Source: Oscillospiraceae bacterium
Lineage (GTDB): Bacteria > Bacillota > Clostridia > Oscillospirales > Oscillospiraceae
DNA: 64,000 nucleotides
Direction of reading: 5' to 3'
NCBI GenBank assembly: GCA_017430455.1
Contig: JAFRMX010000009.1
Location: 88,012 to 152,011, forward strand
The translations under genes and the position numbers were made by a program. Every line of letters starts with the position of its first letter. Positions within the stretch are counted from its first letter, which is position 1. Below are positions 25,974 through 35,010 of the stretch, piece after piece. A model generated the notes under the pieces. It saw only the letters and a program-made list of their open reading frames with translations. It did not search any database and was not told where the DNA came from.

Positions 25974-26855
25974 ATGGCGAAGATGAAAGCATTTGTAACA
26001 GGATACTCCGGGCAGCTCGGATATGATGTAGTAAGAGAGCTCGACAAGAGAGGATACGAATCCGTCGGGGTATCTTCAAAACAGCTGGATATATGCGACC
26101 GTGATGCGGTCCTCAGCATGATAAAGCAGATAAAGCCCGATGTGATATTCCACTGCGCGGGCTGGACTGCGGTGGACGCGGCAGAGGAGCCGGAAAACTC
26201 CGGAAAATGCATGGCGGTAAACGCAGGCGGAGCTGAGAACATGGCAATTGCAGCCAGGGAGTACGGCTGCAAGATCATATACATCTCGACGGATTATGTT
26301 TTCAACGGCCTCGGCACGGAGCCATGGAAACCCGATTGCAAGGACTACGAGCCTCTGAGCGTATACGGCAGGTCTAAGCTTGAAGGGGAACTTGCGGTCG
26401 CAGGAAATACGGATAAATACTTTATAGTGCGCATAGCCTGGGCATTCGGGATAAACGGGAAGAATTTCGTAAAGACCATGCTCAATGTCGGGAAAACGCA
26501 CAGCGAGGTCAGAGTCGTAAACGACCAGATCGGCACACCGACATATACCGGAGATCTCGCAAGACTTCTCTGTGACATGGCGGAGACTGAAAAATACGGA
26601 TACTATCACGCCACGAATGAGGGCGGTTTCATCTCCTGGTACGATTTCACCAAGGAGATATACAAAGAGGCGGGCCTCAGTACAAAGGTCATTCCGGTGA
26701 GCACTGAGGAATACGGGATCTCGAAAGCGAAGAGACCTTTCAACAGCAGGCTCGACAAGAGCAAGCTTATTGAAAACGGATTTGTTCCTCTTCCGGACTG
26801 GCGCGACGCGCTGAAGAGATATCTGAAAGAACTTGAGCGCTCAGATCAGATTTAA
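25974..26855 (+). CDS. rfbD: dTDP-4-dehydrorhamnose reductase
   Basis: The 293 aa protein has GYSGQLGYDVVREL, the catalytic motif YGRSKLEGE with Tyr and Lys, and STDYVFNG. It carries out the last step to dTDP-L-rhamnose using NAD(P)H. It starts three bases after the rfbA stop (a second ATG lies three codons on). The order here (rfbD before rfbC) differs from the common rfbBDAC arrangement. Confidence 0.96.
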   Translation: MAKMKAFVTGYSGQLGYDVVRELDKRGYESVGVSSKQLDICDRDAVLSMIKQIKPDVIFHCAGWTAVDAAEEPENSGKCMAVNAGGAENMAIAAREYGCKIIYISTDYVFNGLGTEPWKPDCKDYEPLSVYGRSKLEGELAVAGNTDKYFIVRIAWAFGINGKNFVKTMLNVGKTHSEVRVVNDQIGTPTYTGDLARLLCDMAETEKYGYYHATNEGGFISWYDFTKEIYKEAGLSTKVIPVSTEEYGISKAKRPFNSRLDKSKLIENGFVPLPDWRDALKRYLKELERSDQI

Positions 26856-26876
26856 ACAGGAGTTTGTTTTAAAAAG

Positions 26877-27449
26877 ATGGGAAAGATAAAAGTCACATTT
26901 CACCCTGAGATAGAGGGTCTCTGCGTTATCGAGCCCCAGGTGTTCGGGGATGAGAGAGGCTATTTTACCGAGACATACAACCTCAACGATATGGCTGAAA
27001 ACGGGCTTCATATGGTCTTTGTACAGGACAATCAGAGCATGTCCTGCAAAGGTGTCCTGAGAGGGCTTCATTTCCAGAAACAGTTTCCGCAGGGAAAGCT
27101 GGTCCGTGTCATAAAGGGGAGAGTTTTCGACGTCGCCGTGGATCTCAGGAAAAACAGCAAAACCTTCGGAAAGCATTTCGGTGTCGAACTGAGCGCCGAG
27201 AACAAAAAGCAGTTCTATGTCCCGCCCGGATTTGCCCACGGTTTCTATGTCCTGAGCGATATCGCCGAGTTCTGCTACAAATGCACGGACTTCTATCACC
27301 CCGGAGACGAGGGCGGAATTATGTGGAATGATCCGGACCTTGGCATCGTGTGGCCTGAGATGGATTCGGAGCCTCTGCTCAGCGCCAAGGACAGGGTACA
27401 GATGAGCTTCAGAGAATTTAAAGACTCTTTCGGAGGCTTCCGTTTGTAA
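26877..27449 (+). CDS. rfbC: dTDP-4-dehydrorhamnose 3,5-epimerase
   Basis: The 190 aa cupin has RGLHFQ (active-site His), VAVDLR and the PPGFAHGFYVLSD segment. It epimerises C3 and C5 of the 4-keto sugar. It is the last gene of the rfb set, and the gdpP promoter overlaps its stop codon, so the two transcription units are almost fused. Confidence 0.97.
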   Translation: MGKIKVTFHPEIEGLCVIEPQVFGDERGYFTETYNLNDMAENGLHMVFVQDNQSMSCKGVLRGLHFQKQFPQGKLVRVIKGRVFDVAVDLRKNSKTFGKHFGVELSAENKKQFYVPPGFAHGFYVLSDIAEFCYKCTDFYHPGDEGGIMWNDPDLGIVWPEMDSEPLLSAKDRVQMSFREFKDSFGGFRL

Positions 27450-27472
27450 ACAGGGATCGCAGGTGTTATAAT
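27444..27472 (+). promoter_or_regulatory. Promoter of the gdpP operon, overlapping the rfbC end
   Basis: TTGTAA (27444-27449) and TATAAT (27467-27472) have 17 bases between them. The -35 box contains the rfbC stop codon. Confidence 0.6.
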
Positions 27473-27495
27473 AAACATTTCCCGGAGGTGCCGCG

Positions 27496-29493
27496 TTGAA
27501 CAAGAACATAAAAAGATTATCGGAGCCCAACGCCAGAATGTATCTTATCTTTCTGGCTCTGTTCGCTGCTGCATCTCTCTATTTCGGGCAGTATTATCTC
27601 GCTATAGCCGAGGCCGGAATAATCGTTATCCTCGCAGTATACTCCGCTTTAGTCAGGAGAAAAAAGACAAAACAGCTCGAAGAATTCGTCGAGTCGGTCA
27701 CATACAATACAGAGAACGCCAAAGACAGCACCCTTCTCAATTTCCCGCTTCCCATAGCAGTCTTCACTCTTGAAGATTCCAACATTGTCTGGGCGAATGA
27801 GCATTTCTTCAAAATGACGGGCAACACCGGCAGAAGGACAGATATTCATATCTCGGATCTTATGCCCGGATTCTCAGGCAAGTGGCTGATGGAGGGGAAG
27901 AACATCTATCCCGAGCTCGTGACCATAGAAGGCAAAAAATACCAGGTACACGGAAATATCATACGCTCAGACGAGGAGCACCCCGACACCGCCTTTATGG
28001 GAATAACCTACTGGGTGGACATGACTGCCTATGACGATATCAAGGTAAAATACGAGAACTCGCTTCCTGTCGTTTTCGAGATCGTCGCCGACAACTACGC
28101 GGAGATGGCGAACAACCAGCCCGACAGGATAAGAAACGATATACGCGACGCGATAGAGGACAAGCTCAGAGCCTTTGCGCAGGAGAATGAAGGAATAGTC
28201 AAGAGGACCGAGAGAGACAGATATATCTTCATTCTGCAGAACAAAGCCTATGAGAAGGTCAAAGAGGAGAAATTCAGGATTCTGGAGGATGTCAAGAGCG
28301 TCACGAATCCCGCGGGTATCACTGCCAGCCTCAGCATAGGCGTTGGGGTCGGAGGAGATTCTCTTGAGGAGCTCAGCAGCCTCGCGAATACGGCGGCAGA
28401 GCTCGCCCTCTCGAGAGGCGGAGACCAGGCGGTCATAAAGAACAAGCTCAATTTCGAGTTCTTCGGCGGCAGGGGAGATGAGGTCGAAAAGCGCACCAAA
28501 GTCAGAACCAGAGTGATCGCCAATACTTATGCCAATCTGATAAAAGACTCAAGCAAGGTCTTCATCATGGGCCACAGCTTCGGAGATCTGGATTCGCTCG
28601 GCGCCTGCGTTGCGGTAAACGTTATCGCGAGGAAATTCGGAGTACCGGCGTATATCATATTCGATAAGAAAAACACTTCATGTCCCGAGATGGCTGAGAT
28701 GCTCCTTTCACATGAAGAATACAAGTCCGTATTTATCAGCAACCAGGAGGCCATGCTCAGAAGCGATGCCAAGACTCTTCTGACAGTCGTGGATACGAAC
28801 CGCCCGGAGAAAGTGGAAAATGAGGACATGCTCTTCTCCTGCAGCCGTATCGCCGTCATAGACCATCACAGGGCAGCGGCGACCTCCATAAGAAATGCGG
28901 CTCTGGCCATCATTGAGCCTTACGCCTCCTCTGCCTGCGAGCTTCTTACCGAAATAATGCAGGAGCTTCTGGAGAAGGATGATATCGAGCCCTTTGAGGC
29001 TGATGCCGTTCTCGCGGGAATCGTTCTCGACACCAAGAACTTCACACTCCGCACAGGCGAGCGCACCTTCGATGCCGCAGCCTATCTGAGAAGATCCGGA
29101 GCGGACACCCTGGAGGTCAAGAAGTTCCTTAAATCCGATATGGAAGACTCGAAGGCCAAATACAGGATACTCCAGAACGCGTCTCTGTACCGCGGGATAG
29201 CGATCGCCTCGCCTGAGGAAGAAGTGGCCAGAGTGACGGCTGCACAGGCGGCAGACGAGCTTCTGAATATAGCCGGAGTGGAGACCTCGGTCGTTCTATA
29301 CAAGCAGGACAGAAAGAGCCCTGTATGCGCTTCCGCGAGGAGCACGGGAGATATAAATGTCCAGCTTATCATGGAAGCTCTCGGAGGCGGCGGAAACAAG
29401 GGCGTGGCCGCTGTTGAGTTCGAGGAGGGCGTAACGGTCCCGCAGGCGCTGAATAGAGTAAAAACTGCAATAGACAATTATTTCGACCAATAA
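27496..29493 (+). CDS. gdpP: Cyclic-di-AMP phosphodiesterase GdpP (DHH-DHHA1)
   Basis: The 665 aa protein starts at TTG 27496 behind CCGGAGGTG. Two membrane helices (about 13-50) are followed by a PAS-like domain (about 75-170) and a degenerate GGDEF domain lacking the GGDEF motif (about 175-315). The DHH domain has GHSFGDLDSLG near 359, VVDTNRP and IDHHR near 455, and DHHA1 with GGGGNKG near the C-terminus. The family cleaves c-di-AMP to pApA and so affects osmotic balance and wall stress. It heads a run gdpP-rplI-dnaB, an order common in Firmicutes. Confidence 0.95.
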   Translation: MNKNIKRLSEPNARMYLIFLALFAAASLYFGQYYLAIAEAGIIVILAVYSALVRRKKTKQLEEFVESVTYNTENAKDSTLLNFPLPIAVFTLEDSNIVWANEHFFKMTGNTGRRTDIHISDLMPGFSGKWLMEGKNIYPELVTIEGKKYQVHGNIIRSDEEHPDTAFMGITYWVDMTAYDDIKVKYENSLPVVFEIVADNYAEMANNQPDRIRNDIRDAIEDKLRAFAQENEGIVKRTERDRYIFILQNKAYEKVKEEKFRILEDVKSVTNPAGITASLSIGVGVGGDSLEELSSLANTAAELALSRGGDQAVIKNKLNFEFFGGRGDEVEKRTKVRTRVIANTYANLIKDSSKVFIMGHSFGDLDSLGACVAVNVIARKFGVPAYIIFDKKNTSCPEMAEMLLSHEEYKSVFISNQEAMLRSDAKTLLTVVDTNRPEKVENEDMLFSCSRIAVIDHHRAAATSIRNAALAIIEPYASSACELLTEIMQELLEKDDIEPFEADAVLAGIVLDTKNFTLRTGERTFDAAAYLRRSGADTLEVKKFLKSDMEDSKAKYRILQNASLYRGIAIASPEEEVARVTAAQAADELLNIAGVETSVVLYKQDRKSPVCASARSTGDINVQLIMEALGGGGNKGVAAVEFEEGVTVPQALNRVKTAIDNYFDQ

Positions 29494-29514
29494 AACGGAA
29501 AGGAACCGCATACT

Positions 29515-29964
29515 ATGAAAGTTATATTCAATCAGGATGTAAAAGGACAGGCCAAGAAAGGCGAGCTCAAAGAGGTCTCCGACGGATACGCGAGAAACTA
29601 CCTCTTTCCGCGCAACCTTGCCCAGGCAGCAACTGCAGACAACCTGAACAAGTATAAGCTTCAGGAGAAGGCAAAAGCGGCTCAGATCGCGAAGGAGAAG
29701 GCCCAGGCTGAGGAATACGCGAAAAAGCTCGAGGGCGTACAGGTCATTATCAAGGCAAAGTCCGGAGGAAAGGGCAAGCTCTTCGGTGCGGTCACTTCCC
29801 AGGAGATCAGCGACGCCCTGAAGGAGCAGTGCGGAATAGAGATCGAGAAGAACAAGATCGTCCAGTCCGAGCCGATAAAGAGCTTCGGAAACTATGAAGT
29901 AAAGGCGAAACTCGGGTACGAAGTTTCCGGGATCATAAACGTATTGGTCACAGAGGATAAGTAA
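29515..29964 (+). CDS. rplI: 50S ribosomal protein L9
   Basis: The 149 aa protein has an N-terminal domain with [21 protein letters not shown], a long connecting helix rich in Lys and Ala, and a C-terminal domain with [15 protein letters not shown]. It stabilises L1-stalk surroundings and spacing of ribosomes. Its stop overlaps the dnaB start (TAATGG). Confidence 0.98.
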   Translation: MKVIFNQDVKGQAKKGELKEVSDGYARNYLFPRNLAQAATADNLNKYKLQEKAKAAQIAKEKAQAEEYAKKLEGVQVIIKAKSGGKGKLFGAVTSQEISDALKEQCGIEIEKNKIVQSEPIKSFGNYEVKAKLGYEVSGIINVLVTEDK

Positions 29965-31310
29965 TGGACGAGCTCTTCACGGGAAAGGTCCCGCATTCCG
30001 CTACGGCAGAGCAGGCTGTTATCGGTTCTGTACTCATAGATCCGCGCTGCGTGCCGGAGGTAATGGAAAAACTCAAAGCAGAGGATTTCTATATAGAGGT
30101 CAACCGCGACCTGTTTGAGACTGTGGCGAACATGTTCGCGTTCGGACAGACGATAGATCCCGTCACGGTGCTTGATCAGATGAAGGTCCTCGGTTTTAAG
30201 CACGACAACGCGGAGACCTATGTCATGGAGCTCATGCGCATGACTCCGACTGCCGCGAACGTCGGCGAATACGCGAAGATAGTCAAGGACAAGTCTCTTC
30301 TGAGACACCTCGGAGACACGGCGGATGAGATCGGAAAGCTTGTCCGCGAAGAGGGCGGAGAGGCTGACGCCATTTTAGAGCTCTCCGAGAGAAAGATATA
30401 CGCGCTCAGGCAGGGCAGAAATATCGCGGGTCTGGTTCCCGTAAGCCAGGTAATACAGACAGTCTACGACGAGCTGGCAGACGCCTCGGCAGAAGGCGGA
30501 AAGCTTCCGGGACTCTCCACGGGACTTCCGGATATAGACAGGACCATCCTGGGCCTCAACAAAGGCGAGTTTATCCTTGTAGCGGCGAGACCGGGCATGG
30601 GCAAGACGAGTATAGCGCTCAATATGGCGCTGAATGTTGCAAAGAAAGCCGGCAAGGCCGTTGCTGTATTCTCGCTCGAGATGTCGAAGGAGCAGCTAGT
30701 TAAGAGACTTCTGGCCTCCGAGGCTATGGTGCCGCTCCAGAAGCTCCTTACGGGAGATCTTCAGGCGGAGGAGTGGCGCAGGATAACCGCAGCTGCCCAG
30801 ACTATCAGCAGGACTGAGATACGCATAGACGACAACCCGGTGCTCACAGTCGCGGATATGAACGCCGCCTGCAGAAGGATCACCAATCTTGGGCTTGTTG
30901 TTATAGACTACCTGCAGCTGATGCAGAGCGCGGGCTCTTCGAACAGCTGGTCCAACGAGAGCCGTACCCAGGCGGTCAGCGATATAAGCCGTATGATGAA
31001 GATCATGGCCAAGGAGCTGAACATCCCGGTCCTCTGTCTGAGCCAGCTGTCGCGCGCCAACGAGACACGCCAGGAGAAGCGGCCTATGCTCTCGGACCTG
31101 AGAGAGTCCGGAGCTATAGAACAGGACGCAGATGTCGTCATAGGCCTCTATATGGACTCCTACTACAATAAGGAGACTGAGAACCCCTCGCTGGCAGAGG
31201 CTATAGTTTTAAAGAACAGAAAAGGCAGGACCGGCACGATCAATCTCACCTGGCTTGCCGAGTATACGACCTTTGTCTCCTACGAAGGAAACAGAGAGGA
31301 TGAAAGTTAA
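29964..31310 (+). CDS. dnaB: Replicative DNA helicase DnaB
   Basis: The 448 aa protein has an N-terminal domain (about 1-110, HSATAEQAVIGSVL). The RecA-type core has Walker A ARPGMGKTS near 208-216, Walker B LVVIDYLQLM and the arginine-finger region RESGAIEQDADVV. It is the hexameric fork helicase. No intein is present. It starts on the last base of rplI, and tilS starts inside its end. Confidence 0.98.
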   Translation: MDELFTGKVPHSATAEQAVIGSVLIDPRCVPEVMEKLKAEDFYIEVNRDLFETVANMFAFGQTIDPVTVLDQMKVLGFKHDNAETYVMELMRMTPTAANVGEYAKIVKDKSLLRHLGDTADEIGKLVREEGGEADAILELSERKIYALRQGRNIAGLVPVSQVIQTVYDELADASAEGGKLPGLSTGLPDIDRTILGLNKGEFILVAARPGMGKTSIALNMALNVAKKAGKAVAVFSLEMSKEQLVKRLLASEAMVPLQKLLTGDLQAEEWRRITAAAQTISRTEIRIDDNPVLTVADMNAACRRITNLGLVVIDYLQLMQSAGSSNSWSNESRTQAVSDISRMMKIMAKELNIPVLCLSQLSRANETRQEKRPMLSDLRESGAIEQDADVVIGLYMDSYYNKETENPSLAEAIVLKNRKGRTGTINLTWLAEYTTFVSYEGNREDES

Positions 31311-32223
31311 AGAGACCGTTTCAAGATACAGAATGATCCCGAAAGGCTCCAGGGTCCTTGTCGCTGTTTCGGGCGGGGCGGATTCCATGAGCCTTTTGAA
31401 CTGGCTTTTCGAGAACAGGGGACTGTATAAAGCAGAGATATATGCTGCCCATTTCAACCACGGATTAAGGGGCGAGGAGTCGGACAGGGACGAGAGATTC
31501 GTCAGAGGCTTCTGTGAAGAAAAGGGGATCCCTCTCGAGACGGGAGGAGCCGACGTCGCGTCGTATGCCCGGGAAAACGGTCTGGGGACCGAGGAAGCTG
31601 CCCGGAACTTAAGATACGGATTTCTCGAAAAGACTGCCGAAAAGCTCGGCTGCGACCTCATTGCGACTGCACACAACTCGGACGACAACGCGGAGACTGT
31701 CCTTTTCAACCTGGCCAGAGGCAGCGGAATGAGGGGCATCTGCGGGATCCCGCCTGTAAGAGGCAATATAATAAGGCCTCTTCTCGGCACGACCAGAGCG
31801 GAGATCGAGGATTATCTCTGCTCAAAAGGGATAACTTACGTCGAGGACAGCACGAACGCGCTCGACGATTACAGCAGAAACCTTATACGCCATAAGGTGA
31901 TGCCTGTACTTAAAGAGATCAACCCCGGTTTTTCTGCCTCGGTTTTGAGAATGGGCACTTTATTGAGAGAGGATGACGCGGTCCTCGATGCTCTTGCGGA
32001 AGAGCTTATCGAAAATAAAGCAGAGAGCGGTTCTATCCCGATAAAGGCTTTGAAAGAAGCGGGAAAGAGCGTAGGCTGCAGAGCGATACGGCATATGTGC
32101 CCGGGAAACATCTCGATGGTTCACGCAGAGGCAGTTTATGAGCTCGCAATGACGGGAGGCACAGGGTTTTCGGACATTCCGGGGCTTCGCGTCAGAAAAG
32201 AAAACGGAAGACTGTATTTTTAA
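31300..32223 (+). CDS. tilS: tRNA(Ile)-lysidine synthetase, short form
   Basis: The 307 aa protein has the PP-loop AVSGGADSMSLL near 22-33, HFNHGLRGEESDRDE, and ATAHNSDDNAET. It changes C34 of tRNA-Ile(CAU) to lysidine so it reads AUA. ATG 31300, overlapping the dnaB end with GAAGGAAAC upstream, is chosen; a longer start at 31255 lacks support. The usual Firmicutes enzyme is 430-470 aa. Here most of the C-terminal tRNA-acceptor domain is missing, as in the short forms known from some bacteria. Confidence 0.93.
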   Translation: MKVKETVSRYRMIPKGSRVLVAVSGGADSMSLLNWLFENRGLYKAEIYAAHFNHGLRGEESDRDERFVRGFCEEKGIPLETGGADVASYARENGLGTEEAARNLRYGFLEKTAEKLGCDLIATAHNSDDNAETVLFNLARGSGMRGICGIPPVRGNIIRPLLGTTRAEIEDYLCSKGITYVEDSTNALDDYSRNLIRHKVMPVLKEINPGFSASVLRMGTLLREDDAVLDALAEELIENKAESGSIPIKALKEAGKSVGCRAIRHMCPGNISMVHAEAVYELAMTGGTGFSDIPGLRVRKENGRLYF

Positions 32224-32273
32224 CATTACGTTAAAGATTTTCAGAATATTTTATGAGATTATGAGGACTTGTG

Positions 32274-32813
32274 ATGGAAAAAGACGTTGAGAGAATTTTA
32301 CTTAGCGAAGAACAGATCAAAAGCAAAGTGGCTGAGATCGGAGCCGGGATATCAAGAGATTACGCCGGGGAAGAACCGATGTTTGTAGGGATCCTGAAGG
32401 GCTGCTTCATTTTCATGGCGGACCTGATGAGAACAGTCGAAGTCAACTGCTCCATGGATTTCATGGCGGTCTCCTCCTATCAGGGAACGAACTCCACAGG
32501 CGCCGTCAAGATCATCAAAGACTTGAGCGGAATCATAGAGCACAAGCATATCATCCTTGTCGAGGACATACTCGACTCGGGCGTCACTTTAAACTATATA
32601 AAGAACTACTTAAGCGTCAGGAATCCCGCTTCCATCAGGATAGCGACGCTTCTCGACAAACCCGCGAGGAGGAAAGCGGACATTGTGGCCGATTATTCCT
32701 GCTTCGAGGTTCCGGACGAGTTCGTTGTAGGGTACGGGCTCGATTACAACGAAAAATACCGCAATCTGCCATATATAGGCGTTCTCTCACCCGAAGTCTA
32801 CGGAGGAAAATAA
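32274..32813 (+). CDS. hpt: Hypoxanthine-guanine phosphoribosyltransferase
   Basis: The 179 aa protein has the PRPP motif [13 protein letters not shown] near 94-106 and [17 protein letters not shown]. It salvages hypoxanthine and guanine. ATG 32274 is taken; a GTG directly before it is the alternative. Its place between tilS and ftsH is conserved in Firmicutes. Confidence 0.95.
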   Translation: MEKDVERILLSEEQIKSKVAEIGAGISRDYAGEEPMFVGILKGCFIFMADLMRTVEVNCSMDFMAVSSYQGTNSTGAVKIIKDLSGIIEHKHIILVEDILDSGVTLNYIKNYLSVRNPASIRIATLLDKPARRKADIVADYSCFEVPDEFVVGYGLDYNEKYRNLPYIGVLSPEVYGGK

Positions 32814-32814
32814 T

Positions 32815-34854
32815 TTGAAACCTAACCGCACGAATCAGAACAAATCAAGAGATATCGGCTTTATAGTCCTTCTCGCGGTCCTGATTATTGCCACCATCTT
32901 CACGGTCAACAACACCGAGGAAGTTGAGAAGACAAAATACTCGGAGATAGTCGACTACTTCGAGCAGGAGAAGGTCCAGAAATTCACTGCAGAGGACACG
33001 AAGCTGACCCTTACCCTCAGACCCGAGCTCGGGGAAGAAGAGGGCAAGACGGTCACCTATGATCTCTACAGTTTCTCGCTCTTCTACAACGATCTCTCGG
33101 ATCTCATACGCGAGCAGCACGACAAGGGAATAATCGAGGAATACGATATTAACGAGGGCTTCGTCGCGCCGTGGTGGCTGAGTTTTGTGCCGTACCTGAT
33201 CATCATGATCATCTTTATGGCGCTCTGGTACAGCATGATGAACAGAGCGGGCGGCGCCGCGGGCGGAGTCATGAAATTCTCCAAAGCGCGCACACGCACC
33301 AACGCCGATGGCAAGGACAAGAAGACCTTCAACGATGTCGCGGGCTGTGAAGAGGAGAAACAGGAGCTCGCCGAGATCGTCGACTTCCTGAAAGACCCGA
33401 AGAGATACACCCAGATGGGCGCCAGGATCCCGAAAGGCGTCCTGCTTGTAGGCCCTCCGGGCACAGGTAAGACCCTTCTCGCGAAGGCTGTCGCGGGCGA
33501 GGCCAATGTGCCTTTCCTCTCGATCTCCGGTTCTGACTTCGTCGAACTGTACGTCGGCGTCGGCGCCGGCCGTGTAAGAGACCTCTTCGAGCAGGCAAAG
33601 AAAGCAGCTCCCGCCATAATCTTCATAGACGAGATAGACGCAGTCGGCCGCCAGAGAGGCTCCGGCCTCGGCGGCGGGCACGATGAGAGAGAACAGACAC
33701 TCAACCAGCTGCTCGTCGAGATGGACGGTTTCGGAACCAACGAGGGCGTTATAGTCATGGCGGCGACGAACCGCGCAGATATATTGGATAACGCTCTGCT
33801 CCGCCCCGGCCGCTTCGACAGACAGGTATATGTAGATCTTCCGGATATAAGAGGCAGAGAGGCGATACTCAAGATCCACGCGAGAGACAAGAAGCTTGCC
33901 GAGGACGTGGACCTCAACAGCATAGCCAAGGGCACTCCGGGCTTCTCCGGAGCGGACCTCGAGAACCTGATGAACGAGGCTTCGATCCTCGCGGTACGGC
34001 GCAACCACCGCTTCATAGCTATGGAGGACATCGACGAGGCCATACTTAAGGTCCAGATGGGCCCCGAGAAGAAGACCAGAAAGATGTCCGAGAAAGCCAG
34101 AAAGCTCACAGCCTATCACGAGGCGGGCCACGCCGTCACAGGCAGATACCTCGAGCACGCGGACCCTGTGCACTATATAACGATAATCCCTAGAGGCAGA
34201 GCAGGAGGCTTTACGCTCTTCAGACCCAATGAGGACCTCGAGAACTTCAGATCCAAGAGCGAGCTCTTCGAGAACATAGTCATGTCCCTCGGCGGGCGCA
34301 CAGCTGAGAAGCTCTTCCTGGACGACATCTCGACCGGGGCTTCCGGAGATATCCCGCAGGCGAGCGCCATTGCGAGAGATATGGTCATGAAATACGGCTT
34401 CTCCGAAAAGCTCGGCACGATCTCCTACGACGATTCGGGCCACAGCATATTCATAGGCCGCGATTTCGGGCAGACGAAGAGCTACTCCGAGGAGACCGCG
34501 GCGCTCATAGACGAAGAGGTCAAGGCCATATTCGAAGAAGCTACAAAGAAGTGCGAACAGATCCTCACAGAGCACGCGGACCAGCTCAAGGACATCGCCG
34601 AATATCTGCTGATTCACGAGACGATGGACGCCGACGAGTTCAATTACTACTTCGAGCACGGCGAGTTCATGCCTGAGCCTATGAGGCTTGCCAAGAACGT
34701 CAAGAACGACCCGACGATCGAGCGCCCCGCCAAAAAGATCTCGATGACTGAGGGAGCGGAAGGCAAGGAGATAGCAGAGACCGTAGAAAATACGGAAAGC
34801 GAAAAAACTTCCGAAACTCCGAAAACGGAAGAGGAAAAAGCTCCTGAAGAATAA
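32815..34854 (+). CDS. ftsH: ATP-dependent zinc metalloprotease FtsH
   Basis: The 679 aa protein starts at TTG 32815, one base after the hpt stop, with CGGAGG 10 bases upstream. Two membrane helices (about 14-30 and 122-142) flank an extracytoplasmic domain. The AAA domain has GPPGTGKT near 213-220 and the SRH region. The zinc site HEAGH is near 434-438. The C-terminal about 45 residues are a Glu/Thr/Lys-rich disordered tail. It degrades membrane and regulatory proteins. A terminator follows. Confidence 0.98.
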   Translation: MKPNRTNQNKSRDIGFIVLLAVLIIATIFTVNNTEEVEKTKYSEIVDYFEQEKVQKFTAEDTKLTLTLRPELGEEEGKTVTYDLYSFSLFYNDLSDLIREQHDKGIIEEYDINEGFVAPWWLSFVPYLIIMIIFMALWYSMMNRAGGAAGGVMKFSKARTRTNADGKDKKTFNDVAGCEEEKQELAEIVDFLKDPKRYTQMGARIPKGVLLVGPPGTGKTLLAKAVAGEANVPFLSISGSDFVELYVGVGAGRVRDLFEQAKKAAPAIIFIDEIDAVGRQRGSGLGGGHDEREQTLNQLLVEMDGFGTNEGVIVMAATNRADILDNALLRPGRFDRQVYVDLPDIRGREAILKIHARDKKLAEDVDLNSIAKGTPGFSGADLENLMNEASILAVRRNHRFIAMEDIDEAILKVQMGPEKKTRKMSEKARKLTAYHEAGHAVTGRYLEHADPVHYITIIPRGRAGGFTLFRPNEDLENFRSKSELFENIVMSLGGRTAEKLFLDDISTGASGDIPQASAIARDMVMKYGFSEKLGTISYDDSGHSIFIGRDFGQTKSYSEETAALIDEEVKAIFEEATKKCEQILTEHADQLKDIAEYLLIHETMDADEFNYYFEHGEFMPEPMRLAKNVKNDPTIERPAKKISMTEGAEGKEIAETVENTESEKTSETPKTEEEKAPEE

Positions 34855-34871
34855 TTTTTAATGCTATAAAA

Positions 34872-34899
34872 AGAACGGAAGAGATTCCGTTCTTTTTTT
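34872..34899 (+). terminator. Terminator after ftsH
   Basis: A 9-bp stem AGAACGGAA/TTCCGTTCT with a GAGA loop is followed by a run of Ts. Confidence 0.9.
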
Positions 34900-34944
34900 G
34901 ATCAAACGTATCCGGCGCACTTAGTGCCGTATCAGTTTATATTG

Positions 34945-34973
34945 TTGCCAAGCAAGGGCTTTCGTGCTAGAAT
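34945..34973 (+). promoter_or_regulatory. Promoter of the nucleotide-sugar dehydratase gene
   Basis: TTGCCA (34945-34950) and TAGAAT (34968-34973) are separated by 17 bases, 37 bases before the ATG. Confidence 0.6.
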
Positions 34974-35010
34974 ATTATGATTTTTTATGCAGTAAACAAC
35001 AGGGTATTCT

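Noticed and set aside
32845..34659. A 604-codon open frame on the minus strand over ftsH
   Set aside because: It mirrors ftsH codons, has no domain, and its composition follows the sense gene.
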